Positions 48,442-57,705 of a stretch of 64,000 nt of DNA are shown in pieces (the first letter of the stretch is position 1; the number at the start of each line of letters is the position of its first letter). The translations under genes were made by a program, and so were the position numbers. The stretch comes from Pseudomonas sp. BN102. GTDB lineage: Bacteria > Pseudomonadota > Gammaproteobacteria > Pseudomonadales > Pseudomonadaceae. Location: the NCBI RefSeq assembly GCF_029871245.1, contig NZ_SSON01000077.1, positions 176,204 to 240,203 of the forward strand, read 5' to 3'. A model generated the notes under the pieces. The model made no database searches. It was given only the letters and a program-made list of their open reading frames with translations, and was not told the DNA's origin.

Positions 48442-48464
48442 GAACTGACCTGGAGCGGGTTTTC

Positions 48465-48494
48465 GTAGGGCGGATCACGCTTCACCGATCCACC
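48465..48494. repeat. GTAG-headed palindrome, family 4 (diverged)
   Basis: GTAGGGCGGATCACGCTTCA followed by CCGATCCACC: related to the copies at 28959 and 54859 but with substitutions in both arms. It lies in the 293-base gap upstream of the DUF6152 gene, together with a family 2 repeat. Confidence 0.55.
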
Positions 48495-48645
48495 ATCGGA
48501 AGCGAATCGCCCTCGCGGGTGGATATGAAAAACGATATCCCCCTACACCAGGGAACTCCCGCATTGTGTTTCGGAATACTGCCCCGCGCGCCGACCGCGG
48601 ATTCAGCGCCTACGCTTTCCGGGTCGCTGCCTGGAGGCCAATACC

Positions 48646-48999
48646 ATGAGAAAGCTCTCCCTGCTGATCGCGTTCTTCTCCCTGGTGCTGGGCGCCACTG
48701 CCGCCCTGGCCCACCACGGCTGGAGCTCCTACGACGCGGACAAGACGCTGTCCATCGAGGCGCCGCTGAAGGAGGTGGCCTACCGCAACCCCCATGCCCA
48801 CGTGACCATCGACTATGAAGGCCGTGAATGGCATGTGGTGCTGGCGCCCATCAACCGCATGAAGGCACGCGGGCTGCCGGAGGCCGATCTGACCAGCGGC
48901 AAGACGGTGACCATAGTCGGCTACCCGCGCAAGGACGGTACGGCGGAGATCCGCGCCGAGCGCATCATCGTCGACGGGCGCACGATCGAGCTGCGCTGA
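48646..48999 (+). CDS. DUF6152 family periplasmic protein
   Basis: 117 residues with a signal peptide (cut after AALA) and mature start HHGWSSYDADK, the mark of this family; the His-His start could bind a metal. Beta-rich OB-like remainder (WHVVLAPINRMKARG, GKTVTIVGYPRKDG). Function unknown. The ATG has GGAGG upstream. The next gene, a membrane protein, begins within ten bases, and the two are probably an operon. Confidence 0.83.
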   Translation: MRKLSLLIAFFSLVLGATAALAHHGWSSYDADKTLSIEAPLKEVAYRNPHAHVTIDYEGREWHVVLAPINRMKARGLPEADLTSGKTVTIVGYPRKDGTAEIRAERIIVDGRTIELR

Positions 49000-49008
49000 G
49001 ACGTGGCG

Positions 49009-49491
49009 ATGGACGCGCTGCTGCCCTGGGCCGAGCGCCTGGAGGCATCGAGCTTTGGCGCCCTGATGCGCAACTCAGAGGTGCTTTATCCGGCGGCCAA
49101 CCTGCTGCATCTGGCGGGCCTGGTGATGCTGCTGGGCTCGATGCTGCTGCTCGACCTGCGCCTGCTCGGCGCCGCCCGGGACGTGCCGCTGCTCGAGGCA
49201 TCGCGGCGTCTCACGCCGATCGGCGTCGCCGGGCTGCTGCTGCAACTGGGCACCGGCTTCTGCCTGTTCGCCGCCGATGCCGGGCCGCTCCTGGGCAACT
49301 GGCTGCTGCAGCTCAAGCTCCTGCTGGTGGGGCTGGGCATCGCCAATGCGCTGCTGTTCCGCGCATGCTGGTCGAAGCACCTGACCGACTGGGATGTGCG
49401 GCCTCCCCTTGCCGGAAGGTTGCAGGTGGCATTGTCGATCCTGATCTGGTGCGGGGTGATGTCGGCCGGCCGGCTGCTGGCCTACATCTAG
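49009..49491 (+). CDS. DUF6644-like four-helix membrane protein
   Basis: 160 residues from ATG 49009 (GTG at 49003 is possible). Four hydrophobic helices with His and Arg at helix ends (NLLHLAGLVMLLGSMLLLDLR, SAGRLL), giving a look of small haem-binding or electron-transfer membrane proteins. It is coupled to the DUF6152 gene. Function unknown. Confidence 0.78.
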   Translation: MDALLPWAERLEASSFGALMRNSEVLYPAANLLHLAGLVMLLGSMLLLDLRLLGAARDVPLLEASRRLTPIGVAGLLLQLGTGFCLFAADAGPLLGNWLLQLKLLLVGLGIANALLFRACWSKHLTDWDVRPPLAGRLQVALSILIWCGVMSAGRLLAYI

Positions 49492-49581
49492 CCGCCGCGA
49501 CGAAGTGCGCTGCGGGACGGCAGCAATCCTCGTCCCGCTCGCGTAAACTGCGCGGCCGTTTTTTCCCGGAACACCCGCAGC

Positions 49582-50847
49582 ATGAACAACGTCCTCCCCG
49601 CCCGCGCCCTGGGCATCGACTTCGGTACCTCCAATTCCACCGTCGGCTGGTGGCGCCCGGATGTGGAGCCGCTGATCGCCCTGGAGGACGAGAAGATCAC
49701 CCTGCCCTCGGTGGTGTTCTTCAACACCGAGGAGCGCCGTCCGGCCTATGGCCGACAGGCCCTGCACGAATACCTGGAAGGCTACGAAGGCCGCCTGATG
49801 CGCTCGCTGAAGAGCCTGCTGGGCTCTCCCCTGTTGAAAAGCGAGACCACGGTGCTGGGCAGCGCCCTGCCCTTCAAGGACCTGCTGGGGCTGTTCATCG
49901 GCGAGTTGAAGAAGCGCGCCGAGGCCGCGGCCGGCCGGGAGTTCGAGCAGGTGGTACTGGGTCGTCCGGTGTACTTCGTGGATGAAGACCCCGAGGCCGA
50001 CCAGGAGGCGCAGAACACCCTGGTGGCGGTGGCGCAGAGGCTCGGTTTCAAGGAAGTTTCCTTCCAGTACGAACCCATTGCCGCGGCCTTCGACTACGAG
50101 CGCGGCATCGAGCGCGAGGAGCTGGTGCTGATCGTCGACATCGGCGGCGGTACCTCGGACTTCTCCCTGGTGCGCCTGTCGCCCCAGCGCCGCGAAGTGG
50201 CCGAGCGCCAGGACGACATCCTCGCCACCGGCGGCGTACACATCGGCGGGACCGATTTCGACAAGCAGCTCTCGCTGGCCGGCGTGATGCCGCTGTTCGG
50301 TTACGGCAGCCGGATGAAAAGCGACGCGCTGATGCCCACCAGCTACCACCTGAACCTGGCCACCTGGCACACCATCAACGCCGTCTATGCACAGAAGTCG
50401 CAGCTGGCGCTGAAGAACATGCGCTACGACATAGTCGACGGCACCGGCATCGATCGCCTGTTCAGCCTGATCGAGCAGCGCGCCGGCCACTGGCTGGCGA
50501 TGCAGGTGGAGGAGAGCAAGATCGAGCTGACCCAGGCCGACAGGCGCCGCATCGACCTGGCACGCGTCGAGCCGGGCCTGGCCGTGGAGCTGACCCGCCC
50601 GCTGTTCGAGGAAGCCATCGACGCGCTCCTGGTGCGCATCCGCGCCAGCGTCGACGCCCTGCTGGCGCAGGCTGGCGTCAGCGCCGGGGAGGTCGACACC
50701 CTGTTCTTCACAGGTGGCTCCAGCGGCATCCCGGCATTGCGCCAGAGCGTCGCCGCCATGCTGCCCAATGCCCGCCAGGTGGAAGGCAACCTGTTCGGCA
50801 GCATCGGCAGCGGTCTGGCCATCGAGGCGAGGAAACGCTACGGCTGA
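49582..50847 (+). CDS. Hsp70-family protein (YegD-like)
   Basis: 421 residues consisting of an actin/Hsp70 ATPase domain with GIDFGTSNST (phosphate 1), LIVDIGGGTSDFSL (phosphate 2) and FFTGGSSGIPALR (adenosine). It lacks the substrate-binding domain of DnaK, as does E. coli YegD. Probably a cytoplasmic chaperone-like ATPase of unknown client. Confidence 0.92.
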   Translation: MNNVLPARALGIDFGTSNSTVGWWRPDVEPLIALEDEKITLPSVVFFNTEERRPAYGRQALHEYLEGYEGRLMRSLKSLLGSPLLKSETTVLGSALPFKDLLGLFIGELKKRAEAAAGREFEQVVLGRPVYFVDEDPEADQEAQNTLVAVAQRLGFKEVSFQYEPIAAAFDYERGIEREELVLIVDIGGGTSDFSLVRLSPQRREVAERQDDILATGGVHIGGTDFDKQLSLAGVMPLFGYGSRMKSDALMPTSYHLNLATWHTINAVYAQKSQLALKNMRYDIVDGTGIDRLFSLIEQRAGHWLAMQVEESKIELTQADRRRIDLARVEPGLAVELTRPLFEEAIDALLVRIRASVDALLAQAGVSAGEVDTLFFTGGSSGIPALRQSVAAMLPNARQVEGNLFGSIGSGLAIEARKRYG

Positions 50848-50951
50848 CCGCTCATCGGTAAAAAGGCCCGCTCCGAACGGTCGGGCAGGCCTGGCGGACT
50901 AGGCTGAAACCCATCGCGGGGCAATCCCGCGCCAGATTGGGAAGGTCCGCC

Positions 50952-51323
50952 ATGAGCAAGCAAGCGTTGATCCTGACCTGCGCCCTGGCCTCGCTGGTCG
51001 GGTGCGCCGGCAAGATGGAAAACCCCACCGACTACTACACCTACCGTGACCAGCCGCTGGTCAAGCAGGTCGAGGACGGCATGACCGAGCAACAGGTGAA
51101 AACCATCGGCGGTCCGCCATCCTCCTCCATTCGCCGAGCCGTGAACCCCGGCATCTGCAACAACTACATCCTCAACCAGGACGGCCACCAGCAGGCCTAC
51201 CACGTCAGCTTCGATGGCAGCGGCCGGGTGGAGGAGCAGGGTTTCATGACCTGCGCGCAGCGCGAGACTGCCGAACGCGAGAAAGCCGGTAGCAAGAAAG
51301 TCGATCGCGGCGGCGGCTACTGA
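50952..51323 (+). CDS. osmE: OsmE-like outer-membrane lipoprotein, copy 1
   Basis: 123 residues from ATG 50952. The lipoprotein signal ends in LVGC (Cys18). The body has the SmpA/OmlA-like fold with VEDGMTEQQVKTIGGPPS, characteristic of OsmE, an osmotically inducible lipoprotein. Closely similar to the next gene over its whole length. Confidence 0.9.
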   Translation: MSKQALILTCALASLVGCAGKMENPTDYYTYRDQPLVKQVEDGMTEQQVKTIGGPPSSSIRRAVNPGICNNYILNQDGHQQAYHVSFDGSGRVEEQGFMTCAQRETAEREKAGSKKVDRGGGY

Positions 51324-51556
51324 GCAGTCGCATTTCGCAGAAAAGCTCGAGCGGATCGACAACCATCACTTCGCCACCTCTGACAGCTTTAAGCCGCGCC
51401 AGCCGTGGCTTTCGACCCTTGCTCCAGGCAATTCGCCAGCTGCTGGCGCAATGCCGTCCATCGCCTGCTCGATCTTCGGCCGTTCTCAGGCGAACTCTCC
51501 CCACTTTCCGATGTTCCAAGCGCAGTGTTTCAATTGCGTTAACCCACGAGGACCCC

Positions 51557-51898
51557 ATGATGTACAAGCAAGCGCTTGTCATGGCTTGTGCCCTGGCATC
51601 GATGGCGGGCTGCGCCAGCAAGATCGAAAACCCCACGGATTATTTCACCTTCCGCGATCAACCCCTTGTGAAGGATGTCGAGCCCGGCATGAGCCGCCAG
51701 CAGGTGCTGATCATCGGCGGCCGCCCCTCTTCCATCACCCAGCGCAGCGTGCATCCAGGTTCCTGCAACAATTACATCCTCAACGAGGAAGGCCACCAGC
51801 AGCCCTATCACGTCAGCTTCGACAGCACCGGCCGCGTGCGCCACAAGGGCTTCATGACCTGCGGCCAGCGCGAACAGGTGGAGCGCGACCAGCTCTGA
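51557..51898 (+). CDS. OsmE-like lipoprotein, copy 2 (tandem paralogue)
   Basis: 113 residues from the first ATG of an ATGATG pair (51557), with GAGGA upstream. Lipobox MAGC. Shares KQAL, CALAS, ENPTDY, RDQPLVK, CNNYILN, GHQQ and YHVSFD with copy 1 but lacks its Lys/Gly-rich tail. The 233-base gap suggests its own promoter. It looks like a local duplication. Confidence 0.88.
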   Translation: MMYKQALVMACALASMAGCASKIENPTDYFTFRDQPLVKDVEPGMSRQQVLIIGGRPSSITQRSVHPGSCNNYILNEEGHQQPYHVSFDSTGRVRHKGFMTCGQREQVERDQL

Positions 51899-51905
51899 AC
51901 CGCGC

Positions 51906-53954
51906 CTAGCGCTTGCGCATCTGCTCCAGCAGCGGCGCGCAGGCATTGCCTTCCTCGCCTCCGGCCGCAGGCGCCACCAGCGCCAGCAAGGCCGCAGCCG
52001 GCGCCACCGCCACACCCAGCGCCACCATCCCCGCCCCACGCACCATCAACGGCACAGCCTGCACCCCTGCCTGGGGATTCTTGAAAGTCCCGCGCACATA
52101 CAGGGGCGAACGCAGCGAGAAAACTCGCATGCCCTTGGACTCCGGATTGACGCGCAGGTCCAGCCGTTCGTTGCGGAAGTCGGCGCTGCCGTCAATCTGC
52201 ACCAGGGCGTTCTCGGTATCGAAGACGAATAGCCGCGGGGTCATCAGGCCGTCCTTCATGCCCAGGTCCGCCGCCGCGCAATTGATCTTCACTTCCTCGT
52301 CGCCGAACAACCGGCCCACCAGGTAATTGCCCACGTTGAGCCCGGCGATTTCCATCAGGTTACGGCTGATGGTGCCGTCGTTGACCAGCATCTGCAGATT
52401 GCCGCTGGCCGTCCCCAGCAGCGCGGCCACCGAATTGCCGGTGCCGGCGAGGTCGGCCTTGCCGTTGAGCTCGCCCAGGCTGCTGCGCATGGCCTGGACA
52501 TTGGGGAACAGCTCCTTGAGCTTGAAGTGGTTGGCCTGCAGCCGCGCCTTGCCGGTCAGGGGCGCGCGGCGGCCGTCGAGGCGGATGGTGGCGTCCAGGC
52601 TGCCGCCGGCAACGCCGAAGCGCAGGGGCTCCAGACTCAGTTGGCCATCGTTGAGCAGTACATGGGTGAAGAGATTGCTGAAGGGCAGTTTCTCGCCGTG
52701 CTGGATGCGCTTGCCGGTGAAGGTCACGTCGGCGTCCATCACCCGCCAGCGCTCGGTGCGGAACTGTTCCACCGGCAGAACCTTGTCCGCCGGTTGCCGG
52801 CTGGCGACGCCACGGGCCTGCTGCGCGGCCTTGGAATCGGCTCCGATCAGCGGCGCAAGGTCGGCAAAACGCAGCTGCTCCGATGTCAGGTTGCCGGATA
52901 GGCTGGGGCGCGGTTGGCGGGCGACGTAGGTGAGGTCGCCATGGATATCGCTACCGCCGATGCGGCCATTGAAGCCCTGGTAGCGGAACTCCGCTCCGCC
53001 GGGCTCCTGCAACTTCGCCAGCAGCCGGCCATCGGTGGCATAGGCCGGGGTTTCCGGAAGGGTCACGCCGATCAGCGGATAGAGTTGAGCCAGGCTCTTG
53101 CCGGATAGCTGCAGGCGCAGGTCGAGGGCGCCCAGCTGCCGGGGGTCGGTCAGGGTGCCCATCAGGACGATGCGGGTATCGCCGGCCTTGATCTCGGCCT
53201 GCAGCGGGAAGGGCAAGTCGGCATTCTGCAGCGCCAGTAACCCGCCCACCTTGCCGCTGCCGTTCAGCGATTGGCCCTGGTAGCTGCCCTTGGCCTGCCA
53301 GGCGAAGGCGTAATCCTGGGCATTGACCGTCGCCGGCCTGGCACCTTTGGCAGGCAGCAGCTCGCTGAAGGGAATGGGTTTGCCCAGGGGGTCGACCAGG
53401 ACGTCGAGGCGGGTGCGGGTCAGGGCGTCGTCCACCTGGACGCGGCCCTTGTCGAAGCCGATGGTGCCGATGTCGAAGGTCCAGCCCGAGGCCTTTTCCG
53501 CCTCGCCTTCCGCCTTGGCCGGCAGCTCGAATGTCCAGTTGTTGCGGCCATCGGCCAGGCGCTTGACGCTGGCCTGGGGGCCACCCAGTTCGATGCGCGG
53601 AATGCTCAATTGCTGCCAGAGCAGCGGCAGGGGCGCGACACGGAACTCCACCCGCTGCAGGCTGACGAAATCCCCGCCCTTGGCCCATTCAGGGTTGCCC
53701 AGGTGCAGCTCTTCGGCAACGAAATGAGGCCAGGGCACCAGCGCCCGCCAACCGCCCTCCCCGACTTCCCGCTGCCAGATCACCCGCAGGTCGCCCTCGA
53801 TGGCGAAAGGGCGACCCAACTCAGCGGATACCCGCTCGTTCAGCGCGGGCTTGATGCGGTTCCAGTCGAAGGTGGCGACCAGTACCAACCAGGCTGCCAG
53901 CAGCAGCGCCAGCGCCAGTACCGTCCTGGCCAGGATGCGAAGACCTAGCGTCAT
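51906..53954 (-). CDS. AsmA family protein
   Basis: 682 residues from ATG 53954 (GGGGAGAA upstream). One N-terminal membrane helix (about 5-25) followed by DWNRIKPALNERVSAELGRP, the standard AsmA start, and a long beta-strand-rich periplasmic region. The AsmA-like family includes lipid-transfer bridge proteins between the membranes. Convergent with the second OsmE gene, with only seven bases between them. Confidence 0.92.
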   Translation of the reverse strand: MTLGLRILARTVLALALLLAAWLVLVATFDWNRIKPALNERVSAELGRPFAIEGDLRVIWQREVGEGGWRALVPWPHFVAEELHLGNPEWAKGGDFVSLQRVEFRVAPLPLLWQQLSIPRIELGGPQASVKRLADGRNNWTFELPAKAEGEAEKASGWTFDIGTIGFDKGRVQVDDALTRTRLDVLVDPLGKPIPFSELLPAKGARPATVNAQDYAFAWQAKGSYQGQSLNGSGKVGGLLALQNADLPFPLQAEIKAGDTRIVLMGTLTDPRQLGALDLRLQLSGKSLAQLYPLIGVTLPETPAYATDGRLLAKLQEPGGAEFRYQGFNGRIGGSDIHGDLTYVARQPRPSLSGNLTSEQLRFADLAPLIGADSKAAQQARGVASRQPADKVLPVEQFRTERWRVMDADVTFTGKRIQHGEKLPFSNLFTHVLLNDGQLSLEPLRFGVAGGSLDATIRLDGRRAPLTGKARLQANHFKLKELFPNVQAMRSSLGELNGKADLAGTGNSVAALLGTASGNLQMLVNDGTISRNLMEIAGLNVGNYLVGRLFGDEEVKINCAAADLGMKDGLMTPRLFVFDTENALVQIDGSADFRNERLDLRVNPESKGMRVFSLRSPLYVRGTFKNPQAGVQAVPLMVRGAGMVALGVAVAPAAALLALVAPAAGGEEGNACAPLLEQMRKR

Positions 53955-54121
53955 GCACTTCTCCCCTTTTCCCACCGCAGCCTCAGGCAGCGCGGTGTGA
54001 TGTCCATTCCCTATCGACCCGAAAAAGCGCCGGGATACTCAGACTCGTCGCAGGGCAACGCGCGGACAGGGCCGCGAAAGAGCCGGCAATATAGCGTCAA
54101 GGCCTTGATTATAAAGGCGCT

Positions 54122-54167
54122 ATAGCAACATCAACGGCGTCGATGTTTGCTATCGCGAGTGATCACT
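54122..54167. promoter_or_regulatory. Two palindromes upstream of the 13-residue-repeat gene
   Basis: ATAGCAACATC (54122-54132) pairs with GATGTTTGCTAT (54142-54153) apart from one bulged base, and AGTGATCACT (54158-54167) is a perfect palindrome followed by TTTTTAAT. They lie 71-116 bases before the start codon, in an AT-richer stretch, and could be an operator pair or an RNA hairpin. Confidence 0.4.
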
Positions 54168-54237
54168 TTTTAATCAGCCCCCTATCCGTAAGATTGGCTC
54201 CGTACCCAGTTTCCAGCCCCTTCGAGGAGCCCAGATC

Positions 54238-54765
54238 ATGAAAACCCAAGCCTTCGCCGCCCTGTTCATCGCCACCCTGAGCACCAGCGTCTTCGCCCTG
54301 CCGTCCGATCCCCAGCCGGTGCTGGGCGAGTCCAAGCAAGGTACCTACATCCAGGTCGTCGACCCGGTCGCCGCTGAAGGCAGCTTCATGGTCCTGGACC
54401 GCGTCGCTGAAGGTGGTTCCGACCGCACCGGTGCCAACCGCATCGCTGAAAGCGGTTCCGACCGCACTGGCGCCAACCGCGTCGCCGAAGGCGGTTCTGA
54501 CCGCACCGGTGCCAACCGCGTCGCCGAAGGCGGCTCCGACCGCACCGGCGCCAACCGTATCGCCGAAGGTGGTTCCGACCGCACTGGTGCCAACCGCATC
54601 GCCGAAGGCGGCTCCGACCGCACCGGTGCCAACCGCATCGCTGAAAGCGGCTCCGACCGCACCGGTGCCAACCGCATCGCTGAAAGCGGCTCCGATCGCA
54701 CCAATGCTTTCCGCGTCGCCGAAGGTGGCTCCGACCGTCTGCTGCAAGCCCAGCGCATGAGCTGA
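54238..54765 (+). CDS. Secreted protein of nine 13-residue tandem repeats
   Basis: 175 residues. A signal peptide (cut after VFA, residue 20) is followed by a short unique part (21-54) and nine tandem units of R-[IV]-A-E-[GS]-G-S-D-R-T-G-A-N from residue 55 to about 171. The last two units vary and the chain ends LLQAQRMS. Each unit holds two acidic and two basic residues, so the repeat is net neutral but highly charged, and low in hydrophobics; it is probably disordered or a solenoid. Similar repeat proteins in pseudomonads carry the name phage infection protein without firm proof of function. Start ATG follows GGAG. A terminator follows. Confidence 0.85.
   Translation: MKTQAFAALFIATLSTSVFALPSDPQPVLGESKQGTYIQVVDPVAAEGSFMVLDRVAEGGSDRTGANRIAESGSDRTGANRVAEGGSDRTGANRVAEGGSDRTGANRIAEGGSDRTGANRIAEGGSDRTGANRIAESGSDRTGANRIAESGSDRTNAFRVAEGGSDRLLQAQRMS
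54400..54750 (+). repeat. 39-base tandem repeat array (nine units)
   Basis: Each unit encodes 13 residues; the period is a multiple of three, so other frames are also open across the array on both strands. Units differ mainly at third codon positions and at a Gly/Ser and an Ile/Val site. The array lies wholly inside the gene. Confidence 0.9.
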
Positions 54766-54789
54766 TCGACGCGCGCTCTACCCCTTCAA

Positions 54790-54815
54790 AGCCCGGCGGA
54801 TGCCGGGCTTTTTGT
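54790..54815 (+). terminator. Rho-independent terminator after the repeat-protein gene
   Basis: A-GCCCGGC, GGAT, GCCGGGC-TTTTTGTTT, 25 bases after the stop codon. Confidence 0.88.
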
Positions 54816-54817
54816 TT

Positions 54818-54888
54818 GTGGGGGCAAATTCATTCGCGAAGGGCCGCAAAGCGGCCCGGTAGGGTGGTTAACGCTTTTCCTATCCACC
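54818..54888. repeat. Family 3 and family 4 palindromes side by side
   Basis: TGTGGGGGCAAATTCATTCG ... GCCGCAAAGCGGCCCGGTAG (family 3), running directly into GTAGGGTGGTTAACGCTTTT ... CCTATCCACC (family 4) from 54859. They share the GTAG. They occupy the gap between the repeat-protein gene and the TetR regulator. Confidence 0.7.
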
Positions 54889-55058
54889 ACCGATGCCAGG
54901 CTTGGGCGCCCATGGTGGACCGATGAAGCGTGCTCCACCCGCCCGCCCCGACAGCTTTCGCGATCGAATTACAGCCAACACCTGCCCACCGAAACCGGTT
55001 CGACGCCCGCAAAGGCCATTTGCTAGAGTGCGCCGCACTTTCGCCACTGGCCGCGTCC

Positions 55059-55694
55059 ATGACCCAACGCTCGGAACAAAAGCAGCACACCCGCCAGGCC
55101 TTGATGGACGCCGCGCGCCTTCTGATGGACAGCGGCCGCGGCTTCGGCAGCCTGAGCCTGCGGGAAGTGACGCGCAACGCCGGCATAGTGCCTACCGGTT
55201 TTTACCGCCATTTCCAGGACATGGACCAGCTTGGCCTGGCCCTGGTGGAGGAAGTGGGCGAGACCTTCCGCGCCACCATTCGCATGGTGCGACGCAACGA
55301 ACTCGAACTGGGCGGCATCATCGAAGCCTCGGTGCGCATCTTCCTCGACGCCGTGGCCGCCAACCGTGGCCAGTTCCTCTTCCTCGCCCGCGAGCAGTAC
55401 GGTGGCTCGCAGCCGGTGCGCCAGGCTATCGGCGCGCTGCGCCTGCGTATCACCGCCGATCTGGCCGCCGACCTCAAGCTGGTCAAGCGCATGCCGCAAC
55501 TGGAAGACGACGGCCTGGACCTGGTGGCCGACCTGGTGGTCAAGACGGTGTTCGCCACCCTGCCCGAGCTGATCGACCCGCCAGCGGACAACCTGCCGCC
55601 GCACCTGCGCCCTGCCGCCAAGATCACCCAGCAGCTGCGCTTCATCATGATCGGCGGCAAGCATTGGCTCGGGCCGGGCAAGCCGCAAAGCTGA
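55059..55694 (+). CDS. desT: TetR-family regulator, DesT-like
   Basis: 211 residues from ATG 55059. The N-terminal helix-turn-helix (about 25-60) reads SLREVTRNAGIVPTGFYRHF. RRNELELGG and GKHWLGPGK also fit DesT as remembered from P. aeruginosa. DesT senses the ratio of saturated to unsaturated acyl-CoA and represses the acyl-CoA desaturase operon desCB. That operon lies next to desT in P. aeruginosa but is absent here; the right neighbour ureE is the same. The symbol rests on sequence memory and synteny. Confidence 0.82.
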   Translation: MTQRSEQKQHTRQALMDAARLLMDSGRGFGSLSLREVTRNAGIVPTGFYRHFQDMDQLGLALVEEVGETFRATIRMVRRNELELGGIIEASVRIFLDAVAANRGQFLFLAREQYGGSQPVRQAIGALRLRITADLAADLKLVKRMPQLEDDGLDLVADLVVKTVFATLPELIDPPADNLPPHLRPAAKITQQLRFIMIGGKHWLGPGKPQS

Positions 55695-55864
55695 CCGAAG
55701 CGCCAGCAACGGCGCACCCGCCTGGTGCGCTGCGCACTATCTCGGACCACACTCGCGCCCCACAGGCAGGCAGGCACCCGCGCCACGGCGCATGAACAGG
55801 CATCTGCCCATCTTGGCAAGGGCCTTGCTCTGGACCCGGCATTGCACACTGCCGGATTCCCCCG

Positions 55865-56365
55865 ATGCTGGTCATTCACGAACGAATAGAAACCCGATCG
55901 AACTGGGACGAAGAGCTGCTGCTGACCTATGAGGCACGCAGCAAGAGCCGCCTGCGCTGCTTCACGGTAAAGGGCGAGGACGTCGGCCTGTTCCTCGAAC
56001 GGGGCCAGCCGCCCCTGCGCGATGGCGACTGCCTGCGCGCCCAGGATGGCCGCGTGGTGCGCGTCAGCGCCCGCGCGGAGGCGCTGCTCCACGTCACCTG
56101 CGCCAGCGCCTTCGAACTCACCCGTGCCACCTACCACCTGGGCAACCGCCACGTCGCCCTGCAGATCGGCGACGGCTGGCTGCGACTGCTGGACGACTAC
56201 GTGCTCAAGGCCATGCTGGAACAGCTCGGCGCCACGGTGGCGCAGGTCGAAGCCGGCTTCCAGCCCGAGCATGGCGCCTACGGCGGCGGCCACCACCATT
56301 CCCACCAGCTCGAGGCGGATTTCAATTACGCACCGCGCCTGCACCAGTTCGGTGTGCGCAAGTGA
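55865..56365 (+). CDS. ureE: Urease accessory protein UreE (nickel metallochaperone)
   Basis: 166 residues. Two-domain UreE with HVALQIGDGWLRLLDDYVL in the metal-binding domain and a C-terminal GGGHHHSH histidine cluster that can hold extra nickel. It hands nickel to UreG. Its TGA overlaps the ureF GTG start. Confidence 0.95.
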   Translation: MLVIHERIETRSNWDEELLLTYEARSKSRLRCFTVKGEDVGLFLERGQPPLRDGDCLRAQDGRVVRVSARAEALLHVTCASAFELTRATYHLGNRHVALQIGDGWLRLLDDYVLKAMLEQLGATVAQVEAGFQPEHGAYGGGHHHSHQLEADFNYAPRLHQFGVRK

Positions 56366-57036
56366 ACACTGCGTGGCAGCTACTCAGGCTCGCCAGTCCC
56401 CAGCTCCCCATCGGCGGCTACAGCTACTCCCAAGGGCTGGAGCTGGCGGTGGACACTGGCCTGGTGCATGACCCGGACAGCGCCGCGCGCTGGATCGAGG
56501 ACCAGCTGCTGCTGAACCTCGCGCGCTTCGAGGCGCCGCTGCTGCTGGCCCATTGCGAAGCCGCCGCAGAGGGCGACTGGGCCGAACTCAAGACCCTGGC
56601 CGGGCGCCACCGCGCCAGCCGCGAGACACGAGAGCTGCACCTGGAAAGCCGGCAAATGGGCTATTCCCTGCAGCAACTGCTGAACGACCTGCCCGAACAG
56701 GACGAGGCCGGCCGCGCCTTGCTCGAGGAACTCGAGCAACCCGGCCTCGCCGTGGCCTGGGCCCTGGCCGCCCGCGCCTGGTCCATCACCCCGCAGGACG
56801 CCCTGGCTGCCTGGCTCTGGGGCTGGCTGGAAAACCAGCTCGCCGTACTGATGAAAACCCTGCCGCTGGGCCAGCAGGCCGCCCAGCGCCTGACCTCGGC
56901 CCTGCTACCGCGTCTGGAGCAGGCCCAGCGCGAGGCCACTGAAATCCCCCCGGCCCGCTGGGGCAGCGCCGCCTTCGGCCTGGCCCTGGCGAGCATGGCG
57001 CACGAGCGCCAATACAGCCGTCTGTTCCGTTCCTAG
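56362..57036 (+). CDS. ureF: Urease accessory protein UreF
   Basis: 224 residues from GTG 56362 (GTGA overlap with ureE). All-helical; [19 protein letters not shown] is the conserved UreF start. It acts with UreD to gate UreG's GTPase during nickel insertion. Followed by ureG after 14 bases. Confidence 0.95.
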   Translation: MNTAWQLLRLASPQLPIGGYSYSQGLELAVDTGLVHDPDSAARWIEDQLLLNLARFEAPLLLAHCEAAAEGDWAELKTLAGRHRASRETRELHLESRQMGYSLQQLLNDLPEQDEAGRALLEELEQPGLAVAWALAARAWSITPQDALAAWLWGWLENQLAVLMKTLPLGQQAAQRLTSALLPRLEQAQREATEIPPARWGSAAFGLALASMAHERQYSRLFRS

Positions 57037-57050
57037 GAGATGCACAGCAT

Positions 57051-57665
<615 letters not shown>

Positions 57666-57705
57666 CCACTTCGCCTGACAGGATTCGCCTTCAAGGAGCC
57701 TCACC

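Noticed and set aside
54400-54750. CRISPR-like regular repeats
   Set aside because: The units are contiguous and coding, without spacers.
54345-54758. Open frames on the other strand and frame of the 39-base repeat array
   Set aside because: They arise because the repeat length is a multiple of three; no start site or signal peptide.
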